Assembly (NCBI GenBank): GCA_025964985.1 | Contig: JAOPXU010000087.1 | Span: 1 to 35,792, forward strand | Reading direction: 5' to 3' | Length of the DNA: 35,792 nt | From: Nocardioides sp. | GTDB lineage: Bacteria; Actinomycetota; Actinomycetes; Propionibacteriales; Nocardioidaceae | Shown here: one piece after another, positions 1 to 6,849 of the stretch | Layout: each line of letters starts with the position of its first letter | Position numbering within the stretch: position 1 is the stretch's first letter | Position numbers and translations under genes: made by a program | The notes under the pieces: generated by a model | Databases searched by the model: none | What the model was told of the DNA's origin: nothing | What the model saw: only the letters and a program-made list of their open reading frames with translations

Positions 1-77
1 TCGCGGTCGACCGCGACCGCGGGCTGCCGGCCGCACGGCGGGTCGCGGCGCTGCTCGGGCTCGAGGTGTCGGCGTGA
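1..77 (+). CDS. C-terminal end of an unidentified upstream gene (partial)
   Basis: An open frame enters from the left edge and ends at the TGA at 75-77. The last residues read ...RRVAALLGLEVSA. Its stop overlaps the GTG start of the next gene (GTGA at 74-77), so the two are probably translationally coupled. In actinobacteria the VWA/CoxE gene that follows usually sits in a cluster with AAA ATPase, SWIM zinc-finger, DUF5691 and DUF5682 genes. The fragment may therefore be the end of a DUF5682-type protein, but 24 residues are too few to show this. Confidence 0.55.
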   Translation, partial: AVDRDRGLPAARRVAALLGLEVSA

Positions 78-1261
78 GCGAGCAGCCGACCGACCCCGCG
101 CCCCGCGACCGGATGACGCGCTGGCGCCTCGTGCTCGGCGGCGACGACGCCGACGCCCTCGGCGGCCCCGGCGGGGTCGAGCTCGACGGCGACGACGTCC
201 AGCGCGACAAGGCGCTCGGCGACCTCTACGACGGCGACCGGCGCGGCGGCCTGGGCCGCTCCGCGCCCAGGGTGTCGCGGTGGCTCGGCGACATCCGCGG
301 CTACTTCCCCAGCTCGGTCGTGCGCGTCATGCAGGCCGACGCGATGGAGCGCCTGGGCCTCTACCAGCTGCTCCTGGAGCCGGAGACGCTCGACGCCGTC
401 CAGCCCGACGTCTCGCTGGTCTCGACCCTGGTCGCCCTCAACGGCGCCATCCCCGAGCGCAGCCGCGACGCCGCCCGCGCCGTCGTGCGCACCGTCACCG
501 ACCAGCTCGAGCAGCGCCTGCGCGCCCGCACCGTCCAAGCCGTGACCGGCGCGCTCGACCGCTCCTCACGTACCCGCCGTCCGCGGCCCGCCGACATCGA
601 CTGGGGCCGCACGATCGCCGCCAACCTGCGCCACTACCTGCCCGAGCAGCACACCGTCGTGCCCGAGCGGCTCGTCGGCCACGCCCGGCGCACGACGCAG
701 GTCGAGCGCCACGTCGTGCTCTGCCTCGACCAGTCCGGCTCGATGGCCGAGTCGGTCGTCTACGCCAGCGTCTTCGGCGCCGTGCTGGGCTCGCTGCGCT
801 CGGTGGCGACCAGCCTCGTCGTCTTCGACACCGAGGTCGTCGACCTCACCGACGAGCTCGACGACCCGGTCGAGGTGCTGTTCGGCGTCCAGCTCGGCGG
901 CGGCACCGACATCAACCGCGCCCTCGCCTACTGCCAGGGCCTGATCACCCGGCCGGCCGACACGGTGCTGGTGCTCATCAGCGACCTCTACGAGGGCGGC
1001 GTCGCCGAGGAGATGCTGCGCCGCTCGCGCCAGGTCGTCGACTCCGGCGCGACCATGGTGGCGCTGCTCGCGCTCAGCGACTCCGGGGCGCCGTCGTACG
1101 ACGCCGACCACGCCGCCGCGCTCGCGAGCATCGGGGTGCCGGCCTTCGCGTGCACGCCCGACCTGTTCCCCGACCTGATGGCCGCGGCGATCGAGAAGCG
1201 CGACCTCGGCGCCTGGGCGGCGTCCCACGACATCGTCACCAGCCACGGCGAAGCGCCGTGA
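74..1261 (+). CDS. VWA domain-containing protein (CoxE-like)
   Basis: Protein of 395 aa with a C-terminal von Willebrand A domain (about residues 210-380). The MIDAS metal site is visible as DQSGS with D219, S221 and S223, followed by the GGGTDIN threonine loop and the LVLISDLYEGG strand. The N-terminal 200 residues are helical and match the lead region of CoxE/YehP-like VWA proteins. In related clusters such proteins work with a MoxR-type AAA ATPase, probably in metal insertion or complex remodelling in the cytoplasm; that role is inferred. The GTG start is set by the GTGA overlap with the preceding gene. No signal peptide is seen. Confidence 0.9.
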   Translation: MSEQPTDPAPRDRMTRWRLVLGGDDADALGGPGGVELDGDDVQRDKALGDLYDGDRRGGLGRSAPRVSRWLGDIRGYFPSSVVRVMQADAMERLGLYQLLLEPETLDAVQPDVSLVSTLVALNGAIPERSRDAARAVVRTVTDQLEQRLRARTVQAVTGALDRSSRTRRPRPADIDWGRTIAANLRHYLPEQHTVVPERLVGHARRTTQVERHVVLCLDQSGSMAESVVYASVFGAVLGSLRSVATSLVVFDTEVVDLTDELDDPVEVLFGVQLGGGTDINRALAYCQGLITRPADTVLVLISDLYEGGVAEEMLRRSRQVVDSGATMVALLALSDSGAPSYDADHAAALASIGVPAFACTPDLFPDLMAAAIEKRDLGAWAASHDIVTSHGEAP

Positions 1262-1267
1262 ATCCGC

Positions 1268-1921
1268 TCAGCCGCCGGTCGGGAACACCGGCGGGGTCGG
1301 GATCTTGCGGTTGATGCGTTCGACCTCCTCGAGCGTCTGCAGCGCGACGGCGAGCAGGTCGCGCTGGATGTCCTCGGAGCGCTGCAGCGTCGACAGCGTC
1401 TCGCGGGCGACGGCGAGGGCCTGCCGGCCGTCGTCGAGGGTCTGGCGCGCCAGGTCGAGGGTGGTGCGGGCGAGCGTGACGCCGGCGCGGGTGTTCTCGG
1501 CCACCGCCCTGGACTCGCCGCGGAGCTCACGCAGGGGCCCGAGCGCGTCGATCACCTGATCCAGCGTCGCGAGCGTCTCGCGGGTCCGGTCGCGGATGTC
1601 CCGGGTGGCGTCCACGCCGGTCCGGGCGATCGCCTGGGCGTCGCGGGCCACGTCGAGACCGTCCTGCTGGATGCGCAGGGACTCGCGGGTGGCCCGCAGC
1701 TGACGCGTGATCCGGTCGAGGGTCCCGCGGTTGACCGCGAGGGTGCGGTAGATGCCGTCCTCGGTGGAGCTCAGGTCGTCCCGCACCTGGGCGATGTCGT
1801 CACGCGCTCCCCGTGCCGGGCCGAAGACCAGCGAGCAGACGGCCGCCAGCACCAGCACGCCGAGGACGGCGACGAGGGCGCGCTGGTGGGACGACAGGCG
1901 CACCCGGACGGGTTCGGACAC
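1268..1921 (-). CDS. Membrane-anchored coiled-coil protein, function unknown
   Basis: A 217-aa protein read from the GTG at 1921, chosen because GAGGAG lies just upstream; the open frame runs further 5' but into low-complexity Arg/Pro sequence. Residues about 12-35 form one membrane helix (ALVAVLGVLVLAAVCSLVF). The rest is a long heptad-like helical region rich in Arg, Asp, Leu, Thr and Ala (DDLSSTEDGIYRTLAVNR and similar), so a single-pass anchor with an extended coiled coil is likely. The end reads KIPTPPVFPTGG. It converges on the VWA gene with six bases between stops. I recognise no family; a structural or envelope-linked role is only a guess. Confidence 0.7.
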   Translation of the reverse strand: MSEPVRVRLSSHQRALVAVLGVLVLAAVCSLVFGPARGARDDIAQVRDDLSSTEDGIYRTLAVNRGTLDRITRQLRATRESLRIQQDGLDVARDAQAIARTGVDATRDIRDRTRETLATLDQVIDALGPLRELRGESRAVAENTRAGVTLARTTLDLARQTLDDGRQALAVARETLSTLQRSEDIQRDLLAVALQTLEEVERINRKIPTPPVFPTGG

Positions 1922-2200
1922 GGGGTCTCCTCGAGGCGGTGGCAGGACGGGCGCACGCTCGCGCGGCGCCCCTGCCTCGTTGCCCGGCGCACGACGGGTC
2001 CAACCGCGGAAGCCGCCGTCTCGACGGTGACCTGCGCCACCACCTCGCCCTCGACGACCGCTCCGGATCGGCGCCACCGGGCGGCACAGTCGTCCGCAGG
2101 AGGTCAGGGAGGACGGCGTCGGAGGCGACACGGACGCGCCCGGCTGCGCAACACGGGGTCGTCGCGGCTAGTCTTCGCGCTCCGCCCCGAGAGGACACAG

Positions 2201-2497
2201 ATGGCCACCGACTACGACGCTTCCCGCAAGTCAGAGGACGAACAGAGAGAAGAGAGCCTGGAGGCCCGCCGCCTGACCTCCGGCGAGCAGGACAAGACCT
2301 CCGGGAAGGTCGACGAGGACGAGACCGAGGTCGCCGAGTCCTTCGAGCTGCCCGGCGCGGACCTCTCGCACGAGTCGCTGTCGATCGAGGTCATCCCCGA
2401 GCAGGCCAGCGAGTTCACCTGCACCTCGTGCTTCCTCGTGCAGCACGGGTCGCGGCGCGAGAACCCGTCCGTCGACCTCTGCGTCGACTGCGCCTGA
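2201..2497 (+). CDS. DUF4193 family protein
   Basis: A 98-aa acidic protein from the ATG at 2201, preceded by AGAGG at good spacing. The C-terminal motif FTCTSCFLVQH...LCVDCA, with two CxxC pairs, is the signature of the actinobacterial DUF4193 family (usual form FTCTxCFLVHHRSQL). The four cysteines probably bind zinc. The N-terminal half is charged and likely disordered. No function is established for the family. An open frame upstream of the ATG belongs to no recognisable protein and is excluded. Confidence 0.92.
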   Translation: MATDYDASRKSEDEQREESLEARRLTSGEQDKTSGKVDEDETEVAESFELPGADLSHESLSIEVIPEQASEFTCTSCFLVQHGSRRENPSVDLCVDCA

Positions 2498-2509
2498 GCT
2501 GACGAGAGA

Positions 2510-2539
2510 CCGGGCCCGGACCTCACGGTCCGGACCCGG
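2510..2539. terminator. Bidirectional hairpin between convergent genes
   Basis: Arms CCGGGCCCGGACC and GGTCCGGACCCGG pair over 13 positions with one mismatch around a TCAC loop. It lies between the DUF4193 gene (+) and the CAP-domain gene (-). There is no clear U-tract, which is common for actinobacterial terminators. Confidence 0.7.
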
Positions 2540-2568
2540 CCTGGTGTCGTGCTGGTGTTCCTCAGGGT

Positions 2569-3051
2569 TCAGCGGTCGCCGAAGACCTGCGCCACGTACC
2601 ACTGACCGTCGTCGCTACGACGGGCCGCGAGGCCCATCGCGTCGAACCTGCGGTCGAGCAGGTTCTGACGGTGCGAGCTCGACCGCATCCAGCCACGGTT
2701 GACCGTGGTGCGGCCCGACTGGAACCCGACGGCGACGTTCTCGCCGACCTTGCGCATCTCACAGGCACGCACGACCCTCTTCAGGTCCTGGTGCCACGCG
2801 CGGTCGGCGCTGGCCATCTGCTCAGCGTGCCGGGCAGCCTTGCGCTGCAGGCACGTCTGGGGTCCCACCCGGTGCCGACCGTGGTCGACACGGCGGGCGT
2901 TGGTGGTCGAGCGGGCGTCGCCGGCGTAGTCGGCCGGCGGGCCCGATGGGGTGGCGGCGGTCGCAGGTCCAGCAGCGAGGACGGCGGTCAAGCCCGTCCC
3001 CACCACCGTGGTGGCGATGCCGGTGGTGATATCGAGAGTCGTACGTCGCAC
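2569..3051 (-). CDS. Secreted CAP (SCP/PR1-like) domain protein
   Basis: A 160-aa protein starting at the GTG at 3051, with GAGGTG about 7 nt upstream. Residues 1-33 form a signal peptide ending ...AAGPATAA, so export is likely. The rest is a compact CAP domain: H75 (KAARHAEQM), E104 in KVGENVAVGF and H127 in SSSHRQNLL supply the family's cavity residues, and the end WYVAQVFGD is typical. Two cysteines (C67, C97) could form a disulfide. Bacterial CAP proteins are extracellular; their biochemical role is mostly unproven. Confidence 0.88.
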   Translation of the reverse strand: MRRTTLDITTGIATTVVGTGLTAVLAAGPATAATPSGPPADYAGDARSTTNARRVDHGRHRVGPQTCLQRKAARHAEQMASADRAWHQDLKRVVRACEMRKVGENVAVGFQSGRTTVNRGWMRSSSHRQNLLDRRFDAMGLAARRSDDGQWYVAQVFGDR

Positions 3052-3117
3052 AACGTGTCACCTCGTTCCTGCGGCCCGTGGGGGGACGGGTCGCCTGGGG
3101 GTTGGGACATCTCCAAC

Positions 3118-4137
3118 CTAGGACGGATCCCGCTTGGCCGGAAGGGGTCGGTCCGCCAGCTGCGCCGCCGCGTCCCCCCAGCCGGACCGGTCCTCCCCCG
3201 ACGGCACCATCCGCAGGGACAGCCACAGCACGAGCACCGGCCACCAGGCCCGCTCCGGCCCGGTCAGCGGACGCACCGACTCGTAGCCGTCCAGGAGCTG
3301 CCCTCGGACGTCGGCCGACACCGGCGCCCAGTCGTGGAAGCGGGTGCCGATCAGGACCGCCGTACGGGCCAGCTCGGCGACGCGGTGGTCGAAGCGCGCC
3401 TCCTCGAAGTCGATGACCGCGGTCACCTCGCGCTGCGCGCACAGGACGTTGGCGGACCGGACGTCGCCGTGCACCAGCTGCGCCGGGGCCGCGAACGGTG
3501 GCGCCGCGGCGACCGCTGCTCGGAGTGCCGCCACGGCCGCGTCCGGCAGGTGCTCGGGGGCCGTGGCCAGCCAGTCACCGACCTGGTCGCCCAGGGACTC
3601 GTCCGGAGCCGGCTCCGTCGGGAAACCGTCGGCCTCGGGGTACACCGCCAGGGCGTCGTGGAGCCGGGCCAGGACCGCGCCGACCGCCCACACCTGGTCG
3701 GGATCGTCCGCGTCGAGGAGGTCTCCGTCGATCTCGCGCTGCAGCCCCAGCGAGGTCCCGTCGAGCTCGACCTGTCCCCGGCCGCGGAGGTCGGGCACCA
3801 GCGCCGAGACGGGCAGGCCGTGGTCCGCGAGCCAGGTGGTGAGACGTGCCAACGCGGCGAGTCGCTGGAAGCGCTCGGCGGCGACGGACCACTTCGCGAC
3901 CATCCGGCCCGCTGACGTGTCGACCCAGGCCAGGGCGTTGGCGTCGCTCATGACGATCCGCTCGCACGAGACGACGTCCAGGCCCCAGTGGTCCCGCAGG
4001 GCCGACGTGAGCCAGGCCAGGACCGCGTCGGTGCCGTCGAAGCCGAACCGGGCGTGCAGCGTCGCCTCGGGGTCGTCGGACTCCCACAGCATCTGCACCG
4101 TCGGGCGCGCTCGCGTCACCGGCGGAGTCCACCACAC
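3118..4137 (-). CDS. Aminoglycoside phosphotransferase-like (APH family) kinase
   Basis: A 339-aa protein with the APH/choline-kinase fold. The catalytic loop is LVHGDVRSANVL (H223, D225, N230) and the metal-binding DFG-equivalent is VIDFEE (D243). VAKW near residue 80 supplies the probable ATP-contacting lysine. Such proteins phosphorylate small hydroxylated substrates or confer drug resistance; the substrate cannot be told from sequence. The start is uncertain: GTG at 4137 is listed, but ATG at 4092 (MLWESDDPE) is equally possible because neither has a good Shine-Dalgarno. It lies downstream of, and in the same orientation as, the zinc-ribbon gene at 4180-4326. Confidence 0.82.
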   Translation of the reverse strand: MWWTPPVTRARPTVQMLWESDDPEATLHARFGFDGTDAVLAWLTSALRDHWGLDVVSCERIVMSDANALAWVDTSAGRMVAKWSVAAERFQRLAALARLTTWLADHGLPVSALVPDLRGRGQVELDGTSLGLQREIDGDLLDADDPDQVWAVGAVLARLHDALAVYPEADGFPTEPAPDESLGDQVGDWLATAPEHLPDAAVAALRAAVAAAPPFAAPAQLVHGDVRSANVLCAQREVTAVIDFEEARFDHRVAELARTAVLIGTRFHDWAPVSADVRGQLLDGYESVRPLTGPERAWWPVLVLWLSLRMVPSGEDRSGWGDAAAQLADRPLPAKRDPS

Positions 4138-4179
4138 CGGAGGACCAGGTCGCGGTCCTCACGGCGGCGCGTCAGCCGG

Positions 4180-4326
4180 CTACTGCTGCTCCCGGCACCC
4201 GGTGCAGGTGAGCAGGTTGCGCACGAGGTCTCCCGGCGAGCGCTTCACCCGCGCCCGCTCGTGCAGCGTCTCGCTTCCGCACGTCCTGCAGTACAGGTCG
4301 ACCGGCGGCATCTGCTCGTGGGTCAC
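4180..4326 (-). CDS. Small zinc-ribbon protein
   Basis: A 48-aa protein from the GTG at 4326 (or 43 aa from the ATG at 4311) with two CxxC knuckles, C13/C16 and C41/C44, spaced as in a zinc ribbon (YCRTCG and TCTGC). No other domain fits. Function is unknown; similar short actinobacterial proteins are annotated only as hypothetical. The open frame extends to 4425 but that part is low-complexity. The two CxxC pairs in a very short protein, on the strand with the better codon pattern, support a real gene. Confidence 0.6.
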   Translation of the reverse strand: MTHEQMPPVDLYCRTCGSETLHERARVKRSPGDLVRNLLTCTGCREQQ

Positions 4327-4457
4327 GAGGGGCGGGCTTCGGGGAGCGTGGACATGCGGTGGGGCCTGACGATCGGAGGGTGTGAGTGCCCCAGTACCCA
4401 TCTCGCGGCCGCGGGACCGGTCCATCGACGGCCGGCCCGAGGCGCGAGGATGGCCGC

Positions 4458-4901
4458 GTGCGGTACCTCGTGGGCGGACCCTGGGTCATCGGCCGGCTGC
4501 GTGCCGCACTGCTGGCCGGGGTCGCGCTGGCCGCGCTTGCTGACCTGACGACGTACGCCGTGCTCGTGGGTGACGAGGACGCCGCGGCCACCCCCAGCCC
4601 GCCGGGACCGGCCGACGTCGCGCTGTCGCTCGTCCAGGCCGTGGCGGACGACGACTGCGGCGGGCTCGACGACGTCCTCGCCGACGACGCGGCCCTGCCG
4701 CCCAGCGTGACCTCGTGCCTCGACGGCGTGCCGAGCCCGGTCGAGCTGAGCGACGTCCGGGTCGCGGGCGCCGAGGTCGACGGACGCGACGCGACGGTGC
4801 GGGTCGAGGTCAGCGCCGACGACCGGGAGGTCGTGGTCGTCGTCGACCTCGAGCGCTCCGGCGAGCGGTGGCGGGTGACCGGGGTCCGCCCGGCCGACTG
4901 A
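4458..4901 (+). CDS. Membrane-anchored DUF4878-like hypothetical protein
   Basis: A 147-aa protein from the GTG at 4458 (VRYLVGGPW), with AGGA about 8 nt upstream. Residues about 12-38 form a membrane helix or uncleaved signal (LRAALLAGVALAALADLTTYAVLV). The exported part (ALSLVQAVADDDCGGLDDVL ... ERWRVTGVRP) has the pattern of NTF2-like/DUF4878 extracytoplasmic domains, with a likely disulfide between the cysteine in DDDC and the one in TSCLDG. Assignment to that fold is inference; function is unknown. Confidence 0.65.
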   Translation: MRYLVGGPWVIGRLRAALLAGVALAALADLTTYAVLVGDEDAAATPSPPGPADVALSLVQAVADDDCGGLDDVLADDAALPPSVTSCLDGVPSPVELSDVRVAGAEVDGRDATVRVEVSADDREVVVVVDLERSGERWRVTGVRPAD

Positions 4902-4914
4902 GGTCAGGACACAG

Positions 4915-4952
4915 CGCACCGCCCGGCCCGCAGGAGCGGACCGGGCGGTGCG
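4915..4952. terminator. Perfect 12-bp stem, bidirectional terminator
   Basis: CGCACCGCCCGG (4915-4926) pairs perfectly with CCGGGCGGTGCG (4941-4952) around a 14-nt loop. It lies between the convergent genes ending at 4901 (+) and 4973 (-). Confidence 0.75.
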
Positions 4953-4972
4953 ACGTGCTGAGGCTGACCGGG

Positions 4973-5242
4973 CTAGGGCGCGGCCTGGATCGTGGGGCCG
5001 GTCTCGGCCGCCCTCTCCTTCGCCGAGCCGACGGCCTCGGACGCCTTCTCCTTGGCGGTCTCGGCGACGGTGCTGGCGACCTCGCCGGCCTTCTCCTTGG
5101 CCGCGTCGGTGGCGGCCTGGACCCGCGGGTTCTCGGCGACCTTCTGGGCGCCTGCGCGGATCTGCTCGTAGCGGTCACGACCGGCCTTGGCTCCGACGAC
5201 GTACCCGGCCGCGAACGCGGCACCGAGGGTGAGCTTGGACAT
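4973..5242 (-). CDS. YtxH-like small stress/envelope protein
   Basis: An 89-aa protein with a perfect AGGAGGT Shine-Dalgarno before the ATG at 5242. It begins with a short glycine-rich hydrophobic segment (LTLGAAFAAGYVVGAKAGRDRY), then Ala/Lys/Glu-rich amphipathic repeats (AAKEKAGEVASTVAETAKEK) typical of LEA- or YtxH-like proteins. The GxKxGRDRYEQ motif is widespread in actinobacterial YtxH proteins. A membrane-peripheral, stress-related role is usually proposed but unproven. It is divergent from the MFS gene at 5380. Confidence 0.85.
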   Translation of the reverse strand: MSKLTLGAAFAAGYVVGAKAGRDRYEQIRAGAQKVAENPRVQAATDAAKEKAGEVASTVAETAKEKASEAVGSAKERAAETGPTIQAAP

Positions 5243-5344
5243 GAGGGACCTCCTGTGTGGATGTCCACCCTGTCTAGCAACAACTGCGCGCCCTCCGGTT
5301 CACGCCGGGGGGTGGGGACCAGCGCGGCCGCACTGCCGACTACA

Positions 5345-5365
5345 TTGGTTGCCGTGAGCAACCAA
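5345..5365. promoter_or_regulatory. Perfect 8-bp inverted repeat, probable MarR-type operator
   Basis: Arms TTGGTTGC (5345-5352) and GCAACCAA (5358-5365) are perfect complements around a 5-nt spacer, 15-35 nt upstream of the MFS start codon. A -10-like TACATT (5341-5346) abuts it. Its 15-bp core has the form GTTG-N7-CAAC, shared with the two palindromes upstream of the DHA2 exporter near 32.65 kb; the exact 8-mer GCAACCAA recurs there. A repressor blocking transcription start is the natural reading. Confidence 0.7.
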
Positions 5366-5379
5366 ACCGGGGGTACGAC

Positions 5380-6837
5380 GTGACGGGTGACGCGCAGCGG
5401 CGCGGCAGCCGACCGCTCACCTTCCTCGTGCTGGCGGTCTCGGTGTCGTCGTTCGCGCTGCTGCAGTCGCTGATCGTGCCGGTGCTCGCGCAGATCCAGC
5501 GCGAGTACGACACCGACCAGACCACGGTGACGTGGGTGCTGACCGCCTACCTGCTCTCGGCCTCGATCGCGACGCCGATCCTCGGGCGGGTCGGCGACGC
5601 GATCGGCAAGAAGCGCATGCTCGTCCTGACCCTGACCGCCCTGTCGATCGGCTCGCTCGCTGCCGCCCTCGCCCCGTCGATCGGCTGGCTCATCGCCGCC
5701 CGCGTGCTGCAGGGGCTCGGCGGCGGCGTGCTGCCGCTGTCGTTCGGGATCGTGCGCGACGAGTTCCAGGAGCAGATGACCGGCGCGCTCAGCGTGCTGG
5801 CCTCGCTGACCGCCGTCGGGTTCGGCATCGGCATCGTCATCGCCGGGCCGATCGTCGAGGGCCTCGGCTACCACTGGCTCTTCTGGCTGCCGATGATCAC
5901 CACCGTCCTCGCCGCGCTGGCCGCGCTGGCCTTCGTGCCCGAGTCGCCGTTCCGCACGCCCGGCGGCGTACCGGTGCTGCCCGCGGTGCCGCTCGCGCTC
6001 GCCCTGGTGACGCTGCTCCTCGCGGTGAGCCAGGGCAACAAGTGGGGCTGGGGCTCCCCCGCCGTGCTCGGGCTGCTGGCCACCGCGGTGGTCACCGGCG
6101 CCGTGTGGGTCCGGGTCGAGACCCGCGTCGCCGTACCCCTGATCGACATGCGGATGATGCGCCTGCGCGGCGTCTGGACGACCAACCTGGTCGCGGGCTT
6201 CGTCGGGTTCGGCATGTTCGCCTCGTTCGGCTTCCTGCCACAGTTCCTGCAGACACCCGCCGCGGCCGGCTACGGCTTCGGCGCCTCGATCACCGAGTCG
6301 GGCCACCTGCTGCTGCCCAGCGCCGTCGCCAGCTTCCTCGTCGGCTTCGCCACCGCGCGACTCATCAGCTGGATCGGCGCGCGCACGGTCATCGTCACCG
6401 GCACCCTGATGACGGCCCTCGCCTTCGTGTCCCTGGCCCTGCTGCACGACACCCAGGCCCAGCTCTACGCCGCCACGACGCTGCAGGGCGTCGGCTCCGG
6501 CCTGGTCTTCTCGAGCCTCGCGGGCGTCGTCATCGCCAGCGTGCCGCGCGAGCAGACCGGCGTCGCCAGCGGCATGAACGCCAACATCCGCACCATCGGC
6601 GGCTCGATCGGCTCGGCCGTGATGGCCGGCGTCGTGACCGCCCGGGTCACCCCGGCCGGCTTCCCGGTCGAGGCCGGCTACACCGTCGGCTTCCTGCTCC
6701 TCGCGGGCGGCATGGTCTGCGCGGCCGCGGCCGCCGCCTGGATCCCGGAGGTGCGCCGGCGGGCGTCGACGCCGCTGATGGACGCCGACGACGGCGAGCT
6801 CGGCCTGGTGCCGGGCGCGCCGTCCCCGGCCGCCTAG
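5380..6837 (+). CDS. MFS transporter (drug-efflux type)
   Basis: A 485-aa integral membrane protein with about 14 hydrophobic segments, as in DHA2-like drug:H+ antiporters. Motif A (GRVGDAIGKKRML) lies between helices 2 and 3 and a QGLGGGVLPL segment follows. The substrate is not predictable. The GTG at 5380 follows GGGGG at suitable spacing. The gene sits directly behind a perfect palindrome at 5345-5365, so repression by a MarR/TetR-type regulator is likely, although no regulator gene is adjacent. It converges on the acylase gene with 12 bases between stops. Confidence 0.92.
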   Translation: MTGDAQRRGSRPLTFLVLAVSVSSFALLQSLIVPVLAQIQREYDTDQTTVTWVLTAYLLSASIATPILGRVGDAIGKKRMLVLTLTALSIGSLAAALAPSIGWLIAARVLQGLGGGVLPLSFGIVRDEFQEQMTGALSVLASLTAVGFGIGIVIAGPIVEGLGYHWLFWLPMITTVLAALAALAFVPESPFRTPGGVPVLPAVPLALALVTLLLAVSQGNKWGWGSPAVLGLLATAVVTGAVWVRVETRVAVPLIDMRMMRLRGVWTTNLVAGFVGFGMFASFGFLPQFLQTPAAAGYGFGASITESGHLLLPSAVASFLVGFATARLISWIGARTVIVTGTLMTALAFVSLALLHDTQAQLYAATTLQGVGSGLVFSSLAGVVIASVPREQTGVASGMNANIRTIGGSIGSAVMAGVVTARVTPAGFPVEAGYTVGFLLLAGGMVCAAAAAAWIPEVRRRASTPLMDADDGELGLVPGAPSPAA

Positions 6838-6849
6838 TCGCTCAACCGT

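Noticed and set aside
1922-2200. Open frames upstream of the coiled-coil and DUF4193 genes
   Set aside because: Arg/Pro-rich, no ribosome site or motif; treated as the intergenic region between two divergent genes.
4810-6447. A 545-aa minus-strand frame rich in Gln, His, Arg and Glu
   Set aside because: It lies opposite the MFS transporter and has the composition of a GC-rich shadow frame; the transporter frame has clear motifs.
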